Shown piece by piece: positions 30,504 through 40,596 of a DNA stretch of 64,000 nucleotides. A program made the translations under genes and the position numbers. The stretch is from Limibacillus halophilus (GTDB lineage Bacteria > Pseudomonadota > Alphaproteobacteria > Kiloniellales > CECT-8803): contig NZ_JACHXA010000005.1 of assembly GCF_014191775.1 (NCBI RefSeq), positions 186,001-250,000 of the forward strand. Reading direction: 5' to 3'. The notes below the pieces were generated by a model, which did no database searches, was not told the DNA's origin, and saw only the letters and a program-made list of their open reading frames with translations. The stretch's first letter is position 1, and each line of letters opens with the position of its first letter.

Positions 30504-31247
30504 ATGGCAGCGATTGAACCCAAAGCACCTGAAGGCGGTACGATGCCCGGGCACGTTGCCATTATCATGGATGGCAACGGTCGGTGGGCCAAGTCGCGTG
30601 GCTTGCCCCGTTCAGCCGGGCATCGACGGGGTGCCGAGGCTGCGCGCGGCTGTGTACGAGCCGCCGCCAATTTAGGAATCCGCCACCTGACGCTGTTCAG
30701 TTTCTCGGCGGAGAATTGGAAACGTCCACTGGAGGAGGTGGACGAATTGATGGGGCTACTGCGCTGGTATTTGAAAAGTGAGATTGACGAACTCCACAAC
30801 AACGGCGTCCGATTGCGCGTGATCGGCGATCGATCGCGCCTAGCCACCGATATTATCAAGCTTATAGAGGAAGCCGAGGCTCTAACTTCGGAGAATACCC
30901 GCCTCAACCTCATGATAGCCCTGAGTTATGGTGGGCGACAGGAGGTCGTCGCAGCAGCTCGCGCCTTGGCAGAACGCGTTAGTGCCGGTGAACTGACGCC
31001 GGATGAAATTGATGCAGAGCAGTTTCAAGCACATCTCTACACGGTCGATTTGCCTGACCCCGATTTGATTATCAGAACCAGTGGAGAGCAACGCATTAGC
31101 AACTTCCTGATATGGCAATCGGCCTATAGCGAGTTAGTATTTCTCAATACCCTTTGGCCGGATTTCGGCGAAGCTGATTTCCTTGCCGCGATTGAAGAGT
31201 ATCAGACGCGGGAAAGGCGCTACGGTGCCAGCATCTCCCGAACATAA
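30504..31247 (+). CDS. uppS: Isoprenyl transferase (undecaprenyl diphosphate synthase)
   Basis: Builds the C55 carrier lipid for peptidoglycan and O-antigen synthesis, 247 aa, cis-prenyltransferase fold. The catalytic Asp is D23 in IIMDGNGRW. The C-terminal RTSGEQRISNFLIWQSAYSE block is intact. The start could instead be the ATG at 30543, which has AAGGCGG upstream and would remove 13 residues; both keep the active site. Its end overlaps the cdsA start by 23 bases. Confidence 0.95.
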   Translation: MAAIEPKAPEGGTMPGHVAIIMDGNGRWAKSRGLPRSAGHRRGAEAARGCVRAAANLGIRHLTLFSFSAENWKRPLEEVDELMGLLRWYLKSEIDELHNNGVRLRVIGDRSRLATDIIKLIEEAEALTSENTRLNLMIALSYGGRQEVVAAARALAERVSAGELTPDEIDAEQFQAHLYTVDLPDPDLIIRTSGEQRISNFLIWQSAYSELVFLNTLWPDFGEADFLAAIEEYQTRERRYGASISRT

Positions 31248-32058
31248 CCCAGGACCCAAGGCCTCTGGGCTCAACGTTCGGGTGATGGCGTCATTGTTGT
31301 TGGCGCCGCCTGTAGTGTTGGCAATCTATGCCGGCACACCTTTCATCGAACCCTTGATTATCATCAGCGCAGGGATCATGGCGCGTGAGTGGGGACGACT
31401 ATGCTGCCGGAGCGGCCCTGAACGATCATCTTGGGTTATGATGGTCGCCGTGATTGTTCCCTTGTTGGCGTTGCCCGCCTTTGGGGTTTCGCTGTCGTGG
31501 CCGTTGTTACTGCTCGGCGCTGTGGTTGCCGCCTTGTTTGCAGCAAGAGACCGGGCTGAGCCCCGGTTGGTGATTCTGGGAACGCTCTACATCGGTGTGG
31601 CTTGCCTCGCATTCTTGCTGATACGCGGACATACGCCGGATGGTCGTTTCCTTGCCTTATGGCTCGTCGCGATAGTCTGGGCGGCAGATAGCGGCGCCTA
31701 TCTTTTCGGTAGGGTCATTGGCGGGCCCAAGCTGGCGCCAAAAATCAGCCCGAAAAAAACATGGGCTGGCTTCACGGGAGCCATGATCATGGCAGCTCTA
31801 GTGTCATGGATTTTCGTACAAGTGGTCGGTGCCTGGTCATCCATGGCGCTGGTTTTAGCGGCTGCAGGCCTTGCCGCAATCGAGCAGGTCGGGGACCTAC
31901 TGATATCAATGCTGAAACGCTACTTCGGGGTCAAAGATACCGGCGCCTTGATACCGGGGCATGGTGGGCTGTTGGACCGCACCGACGGCCTCTTGCTGGC
32001 GAGTGTGGCCGCTGCCGCCTATATAACGCTGGTGGGGACTGGGGGGATGCATGACTGA
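31225..32058 (+). CDS. cdsA: Phosphatidate cytidylyltransferase
   Basis: Makes CDP-diacylglycerol, the precursor of bacterial phospholipids. Integral membrane enzyme, 277 aa with about eight helices. The family signature is seen in two parts, SPKKTWAGFTGA and the C-terminal KDTGALIPGHGGLLDRTDGL. I use the GTG at 31225 with AAAGG upstream, overlapping uppS by 23 bases. The next ATG, at 31285, would cut into the first helix. Its end overlaps dxr by 8 bases. Confidence 0.92.
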   Translation: MPASPEHNPGPKASGLNVRVMASLLLAPPVVLAIYAGTPFIEPLIIISAGIMAREWGRLCCRSGPERSSWVMMVAVIVPLLALPAFGVSLSWPLLLLGAVVAALFAARDRAEPRLVILGTLYIGVACLAFLLIRGHTPDGRFLALWLVAIVWAADSGAYLFGRVIGGPKLAPKISPKKTWAGFTGAMIMAALVSWIFVQVVGAWSSMALVLAAAGLAAIEQVGDLLISMLKRYFGVKDTGALIPGHGGLLDRTDGLLLASVAAAAYITLVGTGGMHD

Positions 32059-33229
32059 CGGTTTGCCCCGTTGCTTGACGATACTGGGCTCCACGGGCTC
32101 CGTTGGAACCAGTACGCTTGATCTCGTTTCGCATCACAAGGATCGTTTCCAGATTGCGGCTCTGACGGCAAACAACAATATTGAGCTTTTGGCCGCGCAA
32201 GCGCGGAGGTTCAAAGCGCGATTCGTGGTAACGGCGGACGAGGCCCGGTACGCAGATTTGAAATCCCTGCTATCGGGGAGCGGCATCGAAGTGGCCGCCG
32301 GTCGTGAGGCATTACTGGAAGCCGCAAAACGTCCCAGCGACCTTGTGATGGCCGCAATCGTCGGTGCCGCTGGCCTGGCGCCTACGCTCGAAGCCGTGCG
32401 GCGTGGCTGCATTGTGGCGTTGGCAAACAAAGAAACCCTGGTTTGTGCGGGCGATATCATGATGCGAGAGGTTGCTGCGCACGGCGCAACGCTTCTGCCG
32501 GTCGACTCAGAACACAACGCTATTTTTCAGGTGCTTGATCGGACCCAACCGGAGACCGTTGAGCGCATTGTCCTGACAGCATCGGGCGGGCCATTCAGAG
32601 GTTTTGATCAAAGGGGAATGGAGCGCGTAACGCCGGCGCAAGCAATCGCCCATCCGAACTGGGACATGGGCGCCAAGATCTCCGTCGATTCGGCAACAAT
32701 GATGAACAAAGGCCTTGAACTAATCGAAGCGCACCATCTTTTCGGGATGCCTCAGGAGCAGATTGAAATCCTTGTGCACCCGCAATCGATTATTCATTCA
32801 ATGGTGGCCTATGTGGATGGAAGCTTGTTGGCCCAACTAGGCGCGCCAGACATGCGTATTCCCATCGCCTATGCCTTGGCCTGGCCAAAACGAATGCAAG
32901 CACCGGTTTCGCGTCTCAACCTGGCAGACCTTGCACAACTAACTTTTGAGAAGCCCGATCCGGAACGCTTTCCGGCACTTTCGATATGCCGTGACGCTTT
33001 GGTTGCCGGTGGTTGCGCCCCAACGGCTTTGAATGCCGCAAACGAAATCGCTGTCGAAGGGTTCCTGGCCGGTCGCCTGGGATTCCTGGAAATCGCCAAG
33101 CTGGTTCGGCAGATAGTCGAATCGTTCGATTGGCCGACTCCCAATTCGGTAGAAGATGCGTTGCTCGCGGATGAAGAGGCGCGGCGCATTACCCGTGATG
33201 CGCTGAGCACGGCCCTGCAGCAAGCTTGA
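32051..33229 (+). CDS. dxr: 1-deoxy-D-xylulose 5-phosphate reductoisomerase
   Basis: Second step of the MEP isoprenoid pathway, converting DXP to MEP with NADPH. It is 392 aa. The NADPH-binding start ILGSTGSVGTSTLDLV, then NKETLVCAG, and the metal-binding LLPVDSEHNAIFQ are present. It supplies isoprenoid units used by UppS two genes upstream. A 151-base gap follows before rseP, with a weak 5-base hairpin (33253-33269) but no T-run. Confidence 0.97.
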   Translation: MTDGLPRCLTILGSTGSVGTSTLDLVSHHKDRFQIAALTANNNIELLAAQARRFKARFVVTADEARYADLKSLLSGSGIEVAAGREALLEAAKRPSDLVMAAIVGAAGLAPTLEAVRRGCIVALANKETLVCAGDIMMREVAAHGATLLPVDSEHNAIFQVLDRTQPETVERIVLTASGGPFRGFDQRGMERVTPAQAIAHPNWDMGAKISVDSATMMNKGLELIEAHHLFGMPQEQIEILVHPQSIIHSMVAYVDGSLLAQLGAPDMRIPIAYALAWPKRMQAPVSRLNLADLAQLTFEKPDPERFPALSICRDALVAGGCAPTALNAANEIAVEGFLAGRLGFLEIAKLVRQIVESFDWPTPNSVEDALLADEEARRITRDALSTALQQA

Positions 33230-33380
33230 AAGATGTGGAAATTCCGTTGGATCTTACTATTTGTGTAAGGACTTCAGCCGTCGATGCACTCTGTTGTAGG
33301 ATTCCAGGGATGTCGTGGTGCTGGACAGTATTGATAAATATATGCAGTCTCTCTCGAAACCATCTCTGGAGCTCTGAAAC

Positions 33381-34517
33381 ATGCTATCGGTCCTGAACGG
33401 GTTTTGGGAAATTGTAGTCCCGTTCCTGGTAATTCTTTCAATCTTGGTGTTCGTTCACGAGATGGGTCACTACCTCGTTGCGCGCTGGAATGGCGTGCGA
33501 GTCGAGGTTTTCTCTATTGGTTTCGGTCGAGAGATATTTGGCTGGAATGACAAGAGCGGAACGCGCTGGAAGATTTCACTTTTGCCGCTTGGCGGCTACG
33601 TGAAAATGTTCGGCGACAGTGACCCGGCCAGTCGCCCGGATGAGGGTGTGCAGGAGATGTCGCCAGAGGAAAAGGCGGTCTCCTTCCATCATAAACGCTT
33701 GGGACAGCGGACCGCAGTCGTGGCTGCCGGTCCGATCGCCAATTTCATTTTTGCCATCATACTGCTTGCAGGGCTGTTTCTGGCTTATGGCCAGCCCTTC
33801 ACGCCGCCTGTAGTAGGGCAGATTCAAGAGGGCAGCGCCGCTCAAGCCGCAGGTTTCCAACCGGATGACCGCATCATCAAGATCGATGGTGAAACGATCG
33901 AGCGCTTCGAGGACATTCAGCGGCTGGTTATCTTGAATCCGGGAACGGAGCTGCAGGTCGACGTTCTTCGAGACGGATCGGTACTATCGCTTCCGGTTAC
34001 GCCACAACAGGTCGAGATCGACGACAACCTCGGCAACAAGCGCATGGTGGGACGCCTGGGCATCACCCGCAGCGGAGTCGAATATCGCTCGCTGGGACCG
34101 GTTTCGGCAATCGGTGTTGCTTTTACCGAAACCGGTAACCTGGTGGTTGGGACTTTGCGAGCTGTTGGGCAGATCATCGTGGGTGATCGCAGCACCGAAG
34201 AACTGGGTGGGCCGATTCGCATTGCTCAGATGTCCGGGCAGGCTGCCGAACTAGGCATCTCAGCGGCACTTTGGTTCGCAGCAGTGCTCTCGATCAACCT
34301 CGGTTTGATCAATCTTTTCCCTATTCCGATGTTGGACGGTGGACATCTGATGTTCTACGCCTTTGAATGGGTGCGCGGTCGACCATTGGGTGAGCGGGCG
34401 CAAGAATATGGTTTCCGGATAGGGTTGGCTCTGGTATTGAGCCTCATGGTGCTTGTCACTTGGAATGATCTGGCCAGCCTAAAGGTTTTTGATTACCTGA
34501 TTAATCTGATCTCTTAG
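33381..34517 (+). CDS. rseP: Site-2 protease RseP
   Basis: Intramembrane zinc metalloprotease, 378 aa, which cleaves anti-sigma factors and leftover signal peptides. The zinc motif HEMGH is at residues 26-30 in the first helix, a single PDZ domain (about residues 125-205) follows where E. coli has two, and NLFPIPMLDGGH holds the third ligand. GGAG lies 9 bases before the ATG. It begins the rseP-bamA-skp-lpx set. Confidence 0.95.
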   Translation: MLSVLNGFWEIVVPFLVILSILVFVHEMGHYLVARWNGVRVEVFSIGFGREIFGWNDKSGTRWKISLLPLGGYVKMFGDSDPASRPDEGVQEMSPEEKAVSFHHKRLGQRTAVVAAGPIANFIFAIILLAGLFLAYGQPFTPPVVGQIQEGSAAQAAGFQPDDRIIKIDGETIERFEDIQRLVILNPGTELQVDVLRDGSVLSLPVTPQQVEIDDNLGNKRMVGRLGITRSGVEYRSLGPVSAIGVAFTETGNLVVGTLRAVGQIIVGDRSTEELGGPIRIAQMSGQAAELGISAALWFAAVLSINLGLINLFPIPMLDGGHLMFYAFEWVRGRPLGERAQEYGFRIGLALVLSLMVLVTWNDLASLKVFDYLINLIS

Positions 34518-34560
34518 GTCTTTGTTTGGGTTCAGGGCAGCGTTCCTTCAAGTAGACCGA

Positions 34561-36870
34561 ATGACGAAGGGGGAAATCTTGCGGATCGCTCGAGCTATCG
34601 CCAAGAGACTTTCATTTCTTGCTCTTGCGCTGATGCTTTTGCATACAGAAGCGGGTAATGCGCAATCGTTGCTAGAAGGCGGCACGATTGAGGAAATTCG
34701 CATTGAAGGATCGCTGCGAATAGATCCCAGAACTATCCGCTCCTACATGACGGTGGATCCCGGTGATCCATTCGATGCGATTGCGTTAAATGAAACGCTG
34801 AAACGCCTGTTCGAGACTGGCTTCTTCGCCGACGTGGCTTTGCGCCGCGAGGCTGATTCGTTAGTCGTGGTAGTCGAAGAACACCCGACCATCAATCGTA
34901 TCGCCTTCGAAGGTAATGACAGGATTGATGATGAGACCTTGCAGTCGGAAGTCGAGCTGCAGCCAAGCCGGGTCTTTACACGTTCCAAAGCACAGAGCGA
35001 TTCGGATCGTATTCGTGACCTTTATCGGCGTCAGGGACGATTTGCCGCGACGGTTGAGCCCAATATCATTCGGTTGGAGCAAAATCGCGTCGATCTCGTT
35101 TTTGAGATCGACGAAGGGCCCAAGACAACAATCAGCGCCATTAACTTCATCGGTAACAAAGCATTCTCGGACGGTTCGCTGCGTTCGGAGGTTCTGTCCG
35201 ATGAGTACAGTTTCTGGAATTTTCTGACGACGACAGATACCTATGATCCGGATCGTCTCCAGTTTGATGAACAGTTGCTTTCAGACTTCTACAAGGACGA
35301 AGGATACGCCGACTTTAAAGTACTCTCGACGTCTGCCGAACTGACGCCGGAGCGCGACAGCTTCATCATTACTTTCGTTTTGCAAGAAGGCGAAAGGTAT
35401 CGCTATGGCAGCATTGATGTCGCGACGACTCTTCGCAATCTAGATGTCGAGGCTGTACAGGAAGCTATCCTCACAGAAGAAGGCGAATGGTATAGCGCCA
35501 AAGAAGTCAGCGATACGGTCAGCAACCTATCAGATCAGGTGGGGACGTTAGGATTTGCCTTCGTCGATATCACACCGCGCGTCGAACGCGATCTTGAGAA
35601 CAAGCTGATCAATCTTGTTTACGAGATCAACGAGGGTCCAAAGGTTTTTGTCGAGCGTATCGACATATCCGGCAACACCCGGACACTTGACCGCGTAATC
35701 CGGCGTGAGTTTCAGGTCGTAGAAGGCGATGCCTTCAACGCGACAAAAATTCGTCGGTCCCGTGACCGGATTCGCAACCTCGGATTCTTTGAGACGGTAG
35801 AGGTGGATTCTCAGCCGGGAACAACACCGGATCGCACCGTCATTGATGTGGAAGTTACGGAGCAGTCCACCGGGGAGTTTAGTTTTGGCGCTGGATTTTC
35901 AACGTCGCTCGGTCCCATTGGTCAGGTTGGCGTTCGTGAACGCAATCTGCTGGGTAAGGGACAAGATTTGCAGATCAACCTTTTGATAGCAGGGTCCCGG
36001 TCTCAGATCGACCTGAGCTTCACGGAGCCTTACTTCCTGGATCGTAACTTGGCTGCGGGCTTCGATTTGTTCCGGGTCACGACCCAGCAAGACGAAAGCT
36101 CTTTTGACGAAGAGCGCACGGGCGGCGGTGTGCGCGCGGGTTATAATTTAAGCAACGATTTGCGCCAGCTTTGGGACTACACGCTGACGGTTCGCAAAAT
36201 TACCGACGTCGATTCCACAGCTTCCACGGCCATCAAGGCGGAAGAAGGAGAGACAGTAAAATCTTCGTTGGAGCACAGCCTGCGTTATTCGACGATCAGC
36301 AATCGGCTTTCACCAACCGATGGCGTCAACGTCACGTTTGCAACCGAGTTGGCGGGCCTAGGTGGCACGGAGTATTTCGTCAAGAATCGGGTTGATGCGA
36401 ACTACTATATTCCGGCTGCGGAAGATGTAGTGATCCGTCTTGGTGCCCAAGCGGGTAACATTACCTCATTGCATGATGATACGAGCGTCAGCGATCGTTT
36501 CTTTGTTGGTGGTGCAACGTTCCGTGGCTTTGCGATCGGTGGCGTCGGTCCGCGTGACACCAATACCGATGATTCGCTGGGCGCTGAGAACTTCGCGGTC
36601 GGCACGATTGAGGCGACGTTCCCGTTGGGGTTGCCGGAATCGATCGGTATCAAGGGACGGTTATTCACAGACTTCGGCACAGCATTTGATACGCCCAGCA
36701 TCACAGGCGCAAACATTGCCGATGAGTCCAGTCTTCGTGCGTCCGTTGGATTCGGGTTTTCCTGGTCATCTCCTCTTGGCCCATTGGCGATCGACTTCGG
36801 TTTCCCTGTGGTTAAGGAAGATTTCGACGACACCAGCATCCTTTACTTTAGCCTCGGCACGCAGTTTTAG
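34561..36870 (+). CDS. bamA: Outer membrane protein assembly factor BamA
   Basis: Core of the machine that inserts beta-barrel proteins into the outer membrane, about 769 aa. A signal peptide (cleavage near residue 34, GNA-QS) is followed by five POTRA domains and a C-terminal 16-strand barrel ending in Phe (YFSLGTQF). The barrel has the VRG(Y)F-type motif as ATFRGFAIGG. The start is uncertain: the ATG at 34561 has a weak ribosome binding site, while a TTG at 34579 has AAGGGGG just upstream and also gives a complete signal peptide. Confidence 0.95.
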   Translation: MTKGEILRIARAIAKRLSFLALALMLLHTEAGNAQSLLEGGTIEEIRIEGSLRIDPRTIRSYMTVDPGDPFDAIALNETLKRLFETGFFADVALRREADSLVVVVEEHPTINRIAFEGNDRIDDETLQSEVELQPSRVFTRSKAQSDSDRIRDLYRRQGRFAATVEPNIIRLEQNRVDLVFEIDEGPKTTISAINFIGNKAFSDGSLRSEVLSDEYSFWNFLTTTDTYDPDRLQFDEQLLSDFYKDEGYADFKVLSTSAELTPERDSFIITFVLQEGERYRYGSIDVATTLRNLDVEAVQEAILTEEGEWYSAKEVSDTVSNLSDQVGTLGFAFVDITPRVERDLENKLINLVYEINEGPKVFVERIDISGNTRTLDRVIRREFQVVEGDAFNATKIRRSRDRIRNLGFFETVEVDSQPGTTPDRTVIDVEVTEQSTGEFSFGAGFSTSLGPIGQVGVRERNLLGKGQDLQINLLIAGSRSQIDLSFTEPYFLDRNLAAGFDLFRVTTQQDESSFDEERTGGGVRAGYNLSNDLRQLWDYTLTVRKITDVDSTASTAIKAEEGETVKSSLEHSLRYSTISNRLSPTDGVNVTFATELAGLGGTEYFVKNRVDANYYIPAAEDVVIRLGAQAGNITSLHDDTSVSDRFFVGGATFRGFAIGGVGPRDTNTDDSLGAENFAVGTIEATFPLGLPESIGIKGRLFTDFGTAFDTPSITGANIADESSLRASVGFGFSWSSPLGPLAIDFGFPVVKEDFDDTSILYFSLGTQF

Positions 36871-36896
36871 TGGCCATGCGCCGTTTGGATAATTGA

Positions 36897-37454
36897 GTGA
36901 AACGCCTGCTTCTTAGCGCTCTTTTGTTGCTGTCTCTGACGACAGGGAGCACCTTTGGGGCTGACAAGACATCAGGAGACACCACGGGCAGCAGTCCTAG
37001 CTACCTGGTTGCCGACCTGCAGCAGATTTTACGAGAAGCTTCGGCCGTTCGAGCGCTTCAGGTTGAAATGGAACAACGCAGGCGAGCGTTACAGGTTCGG
37101 ATCCGTGAGCAGGAAGAAGAACTTCGGGACGATGAAAGGCTTTTGGTGGAACGCCGCAGTTCGTTGACGAACGATGAGTTCGCAGCAGAGCGGGCAACAT
37201 TCGAGGCGAAAGTGGCCTCGGTTCAGAAGAGTATCCAGGGATCGAAGCTTGATTTGGACCGGCTCTATGCTAACGCCATGGCTGGTATTCAGGAATCTCT
37301 GATTGTCGTTATTCGCCAAATCGCTGAAGAACGAAATGCCGACTTGGTATTATCGAAATCCACCGTTGTGATCGTGCGTCCAGCATTGGAAATCACGGAC
37401 GAAGCTTTAGGTCGTTTGAACAAATCTCTTCCTGCTGTAACCTTGCCTGAGTAA
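36897..37454 (+). CDS. skp: OmpH/Skp-family periplasmic chaperone
   Basis: Holds unfolded outer-membrane proteins in the periplasm before delivery to BamA. It is 185 aa, with a signal peptide of about 22 residues followed by a long coiled-coil region rich in Glu, Arg and Gln (about residues 40-115) that forms the tentacles of the family. The start is a GTG at 36897 with a poor ribosome binding site. Placement directly between bamA and lpxD is typical. Confidence 0.88.
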   Translation: MKRLLLSALLLLSLTTGSTFGADKTSGDTTGSSPSYLVADLQQILREASAVRALQVEMEQRRRALQVRIREQEEELRDDERLLVERRSSLTNDEFAAERATFEAKVASVQKSIQGSKLDLDRLYANAMAGIQESLIVVIRQIAEERNADLVLSKSTVVIVRPALEITDEALGRLNKSLPAVTLPE

Positions 37455-37477
37455 ATCAAAGGCAGGAATTAGAACGG

Positions 37478-38494
37478 ATGCCAGATCCGCGTTTCTTCGA
37501 TCGTAGAGGGCCCTTCGCACTCGCTGAACTTGCAGAGATCACGCAAGGCGAGTTGGTGGGCGATGAAGCCTTGTTGATTCACGATGTGGCGCCTATAGCG
37601 CGCGCGGCCAAAGGCGAGTTGACCTTCCTGGATAACAAACGTTATTCGGCAATGCTTGCAACCAGCGCAGCATCTGCCTGCGTTCTAACGCCTCAACAAG
37701 GCGAGAGGGCCCCAGCGGGAATGGCAAAAATACTGACAGCCCGCCCTTATCATGCCTACGCAAAAATCGCCGCTCACTTCTATCCGGAGCCACCCGTGGT
37801 GCCCGGTCGGCATCACACCGCTGTCATTCATGAAGGCGCGATAGTTGGTGAGGGGTGCAGTATCGGGCCCTACGTGGTTGTGGAAGAGGGCGTCGAGATC
37901 GGTGAAGGCTGCGAAATAGGCCCTTACTGTTATTTTGGGCGTAGTGTCGTCATCGGCTCGGCATGTCGGATTGGGGCTAGCGTATCCATTTCGCATAGTA
38001 TTGTTGGTGAGCGGGTTACCATCCACCCCGGCGCGCGAATCGGACAGCGAGGGTTCGGATTTGCGACCGGCGCAGATGGGTTTTTAGATATTCCCCAACT
38101 CGGTCGCGTGTTGATCCAAGATGATTGTGAAATCGGCGCCAATGTCACGATTGATCGTGGAGCAGGGCCGGATACAGTCGTCGGCGCAAATACAAAGATC
38201 GATAATCTTGTGCAACTTGGGCATAACGTCGACATTGGAAGAAATTGCATCCTGGTCGCTCAATCAGGTGTGGCAGGAAGCACCAAACTTGGTAATTTTG
38301 TCTCTCTGGGTGCCCAAGCAGGGGTTGCAGGGCATCTGGAGATGGGGGATGGGGCGACACTGGCCGCTAAGTCTGGTTTGATGGCAGACGTACCGGCAGG
38401 TCAGACCGTGGGCGGCCTGCCGGCGATGCCTTTGCGGGAATATTTCAAGCTTGTCGCACTTTGGAAAAGACAATTGCGTGGTAAGGACAAATAG
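37478..38494 (+). CDS. lpxD: UDP-3-O-(3-hydroxyacyl)glucosamine N-acyltransferase
   Basis: Third step of lipid A synthesis, 338 aa. An N-terminal uridine-binding domain (about residues 1-100) is followed by left-handed beta-helix hexapeptide repeats. The catalytic His lies in [11 protein letters not shown]. The [16 protein letters not shown] region ends the helix before the C-terminal alpha extension. It ends two bases before the fabZ ATG. Confidence 0.96.
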   Translation: MPDPRFFDRRGPFALAELAEITQGELVGDEALLIHDVAPIARAAKGELTFLDNKRYSAMLATSAASACVLTPQQGERAPAGMAKILTARPYHAYAKIAAHFYPEPPVVPGRHHTAVIHEGAIVGEGCSIGPYVVVEEGVEIGEGCEIGPYCYFGRSVVIGSACRIGASVSISHSIVGERVTIHPGARIGQRGFGFATGADGFLDIPQLGRVLIQDDCEIGANVTIDRGAGPDTVVGANTKIDNLVQLGHNVDIGRNCILVAQSGVAGSTKLGNFVSLGAQAGVAGHLEMGDGATLAAKSGLMADVPAGQTVGGLPAMPLREYFKLVALWKRQLRGKDK

Positions 38495-38496
38495 GA

Positions 38497-38970
38497 ATGG
38501 TCGGAAACCCATTGGGAGCGCGTGCAGATAAAGGGAACGTGGATATTTTAGGAATCATGGAAATGATTCCGCATCGTTATCCATTTTTGATGATCGACCG
38601 GGTCGTTGAGATTCAACCAGACGTATCTGCCGTGGGGATAAAGAATGTAACAATAAACGAGCCCTACTTTGCGGGGCACTTTCCACGTCAACCTGTAATG
38701 CCGGGTGTCCTTTTGGTAGAGGCGATGGCCCAAACGGCTGCCGTACTGGTGGTGGAGACCTTGGAGGGAGAGGCAGCTGGCAAGCTGGTTTATTTTATGA
38801 CGATTGCCAACGCTCGTTTTCGCAAGCCCGTCGTGCCTGGTGATCAGGTCCGGATTCTGGTCCGTAAGACTAAGAACCGTGGCAACGTTTGGCGTTTCAA
38901 AGGCGAGGCTCAGGTAGAAGGGCGGAATGTGGCTGAAGCCGAGTTTTCGGCGATGATTATGGATCATTGA
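38497..38970 (+). CDS. fabZ: 3-hydroxyacyl-[acyl-carrier-protein] dehydratase FabZ
   Basis: Dehydrates 3-hydroxyacyl-ACP in fatty acid elongation and so competes with LpxA and LpxD for substrate. It is 157 aa, hot-dog fold. The active-site His is in [16 protein letters not shown] and the Glu in [11 protein letters not shown] shorter start, the GTG at 38539 preceded by AAAGGGA, is possible. Its stop overlaps the lpxA ATG (TGATG), coupling the two. Confidence 0.96.
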   Translation: MVGNPLGARADKGNVDILGIMEMIPHRYPFLMIDRVVEIQPDVSAVGIKNVTINEPYFAGHFPRQPVMPGVLLVEAMAQTAAVLVVETLEGEAAGKLVYFMTIANARFRKPVVPGDQVRILVRKTKNRGNVWRFKGEAQVEGRNVAEAEFSAMIMDH

Positions 38971-39758
38971 TGGCCAAGCTACACCCGTCATCTATCGTGG
39001 AGCCCGGTGCGACGCTGGGCGATGGTGTAGAAATTGGCCCGTTTTGCCACGTCGGAAGCGATGTCGTTATTGGTGATAACTGCCGACTGATTAGTCATGT
39101 TTCCATTATGGGTCGAACCCGTATTGCTTCGCATTGCACGCTGTACCCGTTTTCCTCAATCGGGCACATACCGCAGGACCTGAAGTATGCGGGCGAACCT
39201 TCGGAGTTGGTCATCGGTGAGCGTACGGTGATCCGGGAGCAGGTTACCATCAACACCGGTACCCTTGGTGGCGGAATGATCACAAGTGTGGGCGCCGATT
39301 GTTTGCTGATGGTTGGCGTTCATGTTGCGCATGACTGCCAAATTGGTGACCGAGTGATTTTGGCCAACAACGTTACTCTGGCAGGGCATGTGCATGTCGG
39401 CGAGGGAGCCGTGATCGGGGGGCTCTCGGCGGTCTTACAGTTTGTCAGGATCGGCAAAGGGGCCATGATTGGCGGGATGTCGGGGGTAGAACAGGACGTC
39501 ATCCCCTTCGGACTTGTTAAGGGAGACCGGGCGGCCCTAGTCGGCTTGAACTTAATCGGATTGAAACGCAGTTCGATGCCGAGCCAAGAGTTGGGCCAGC
39601 TTCGGTCAATTTACGATTCTCTGTTCGGCCCGATAGGGGAGCCATTATCGGAGCGGGCCGCACGTCTACGCGAGCTAGCTGAATACGGTCCGGCGGGGAA
39701 GGCCCTGATAGAATTCGTCCTGGAGCCATCGCAGCATGGAATCTGCCGACCCGACTAA
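38970..39758 (+). CDS. lpxA: Acyl-[ACP]--UDP-N-acetylglucosamine O-acyltransferase
   Basis: First step of lipid A synthesis, 262 aa, a trimer of left-handed beta-helices. Hexapeptide repeats run from residue 3 to about 180, and the catalytic His is in LLMVGVHVAHDCQIG. The ATG at 38970 shares a base with the fabZ stop. The C-terminal helical domain includes LKRSSMPSQELGQLR. The gene overlaps lpxI by 23 bases. Confidence 0.96.
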   Translation: MAKLHPSSIVEPGATLGDGVEIGPFCHVGSDVVIGDNCRLISHVSIMGRTRIASHCTLYPFSSIGHIPQDLKYAGEPSELVIGERTVIREQVTINTGTLGGGMITSVGADCLLMVGVHVAHDCQIGDRVILANNVTLAGHVHVGEGAVIGGLSAVLQFVRIGKGAMIGGMSGVEQDVIPFGLVKGDRAALVGLNLIGLKRSSMPSQELGQLRSIYDSLFGPIGEPLSERAARLRELAEYGPAGKALIEFVLEPSQHGICRPD

Positions 39759-40596
39759 TCAGAAAGCGCCAGGGATTCTTGGGATCCTAGCAGGCAGCGG
39801 CGACCTTCCTCGGCAAGTTGCTCTGGAGGCCCAAAGGCGTGGGTACGGTGTTCTGGTCGTTGCCTTTGAGGGGCAAACCGATCCTGAAGCAGTTGAAGGT
39901 TTCAGCCATTTTTGGACGCAACTTGGGGCGGCCGGTGAAATTCTCGCTCGCTTGCATAGCGCCAAGGTGAGAGACGTCGTGTTGGTGGGGCCAATCCGGC
40001 GTCCCGGATTTTCTGCTCTTGCACTCGATAAACGTGCCCGCAAAGCGCTGATGAGGGCTGGAAAGTCCGTTTTTGGCGATGATGGGCTTCTCGGCGGAAT
40101 TGTCCGTCTGTTGGAGGAAGAAGAGGGATTCAGGGTGCTTGGCCCAGAGCAGTTTCTGGCCAGGACCCAGCCGGTTGTTGTCGGTGTCTTAGGGCGCCAC
40201 GCGCCGGATGATCTTGCGCGACAGGATATTGAGCGCGGCCTTTTAATTGCCAGGGCCTTGGGTCGGCTTGATGTCGGTCAGTCTGTCGTCGTTCAACAGG
40301 GCCTGGTTTTGGGTGTCGAGGCAATCGAGGGGACGGATTGCCTGTTGGATCGGGTGAGGGAGCTTAAAAGGCCCGGTCCTGGGGGGGTGCTGATCAAAGT
40401 CGCTAAGCCACAGCAGGAGATGCGCGTTGATATGCCCACGGTTGGTCCTGAAACCTTGCGTAGGATCATTGAAAGTGGCCTGGACGGCGTCGCGTTGGAA
40501 GCGGGACGGACACTGCTCTTGGAGCCGGAGAAGACGATTGAGTTTGCGGACGAGAGAGGTTGCTTCATAGTCGGTGTAACAGGCAATGAATTCTGA
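39736..40596 (+). CDS. lpxI: UDP-2,3-diacylglucosamine pyrophosphatase LpxI
   Basis: Hydrolyses UDP-2,3-diacylglucosamine to lipid X. It is 286 aa and belongs to the former DUF1009 family, unrelated to LpxH of gamma-proteobacteria. Recognisable blocks are ILAGSGDLPRQVALEA near the N-terminus, VVQQGLVLGVEAIEGTD in the middle, and RVDMPTVGPETLRRI in the C-terminal half. It sits between lpxA and lpxB, as in Caulobacter, and overlaps both. Confidence 0.94.
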   Translation: MESADPTNQKAPGILGILAGSGDLPRQVALEAQRRGYGVLVVAFEGQTDPEAVEGFSHFWTQLGAAGEILARLHSAKVRDVVLVGPIRRPGFSALALDKRARKALMRAGKSVFGDDGLLGGIVRLLEEEEGFRVLGPEQFLARTQPVVVGVLGRHAPDDLARQDIERGLLIARALGRLDVGQSVVVQQGLVLGVEAIEGTDCLLDRVRELKRPGPGGVLIKVAKPQQEMRVDMPTVGPETLRRIIESGLDGVALEAGRTLLLEPEKTIEFADERGCFIVGVTGNEF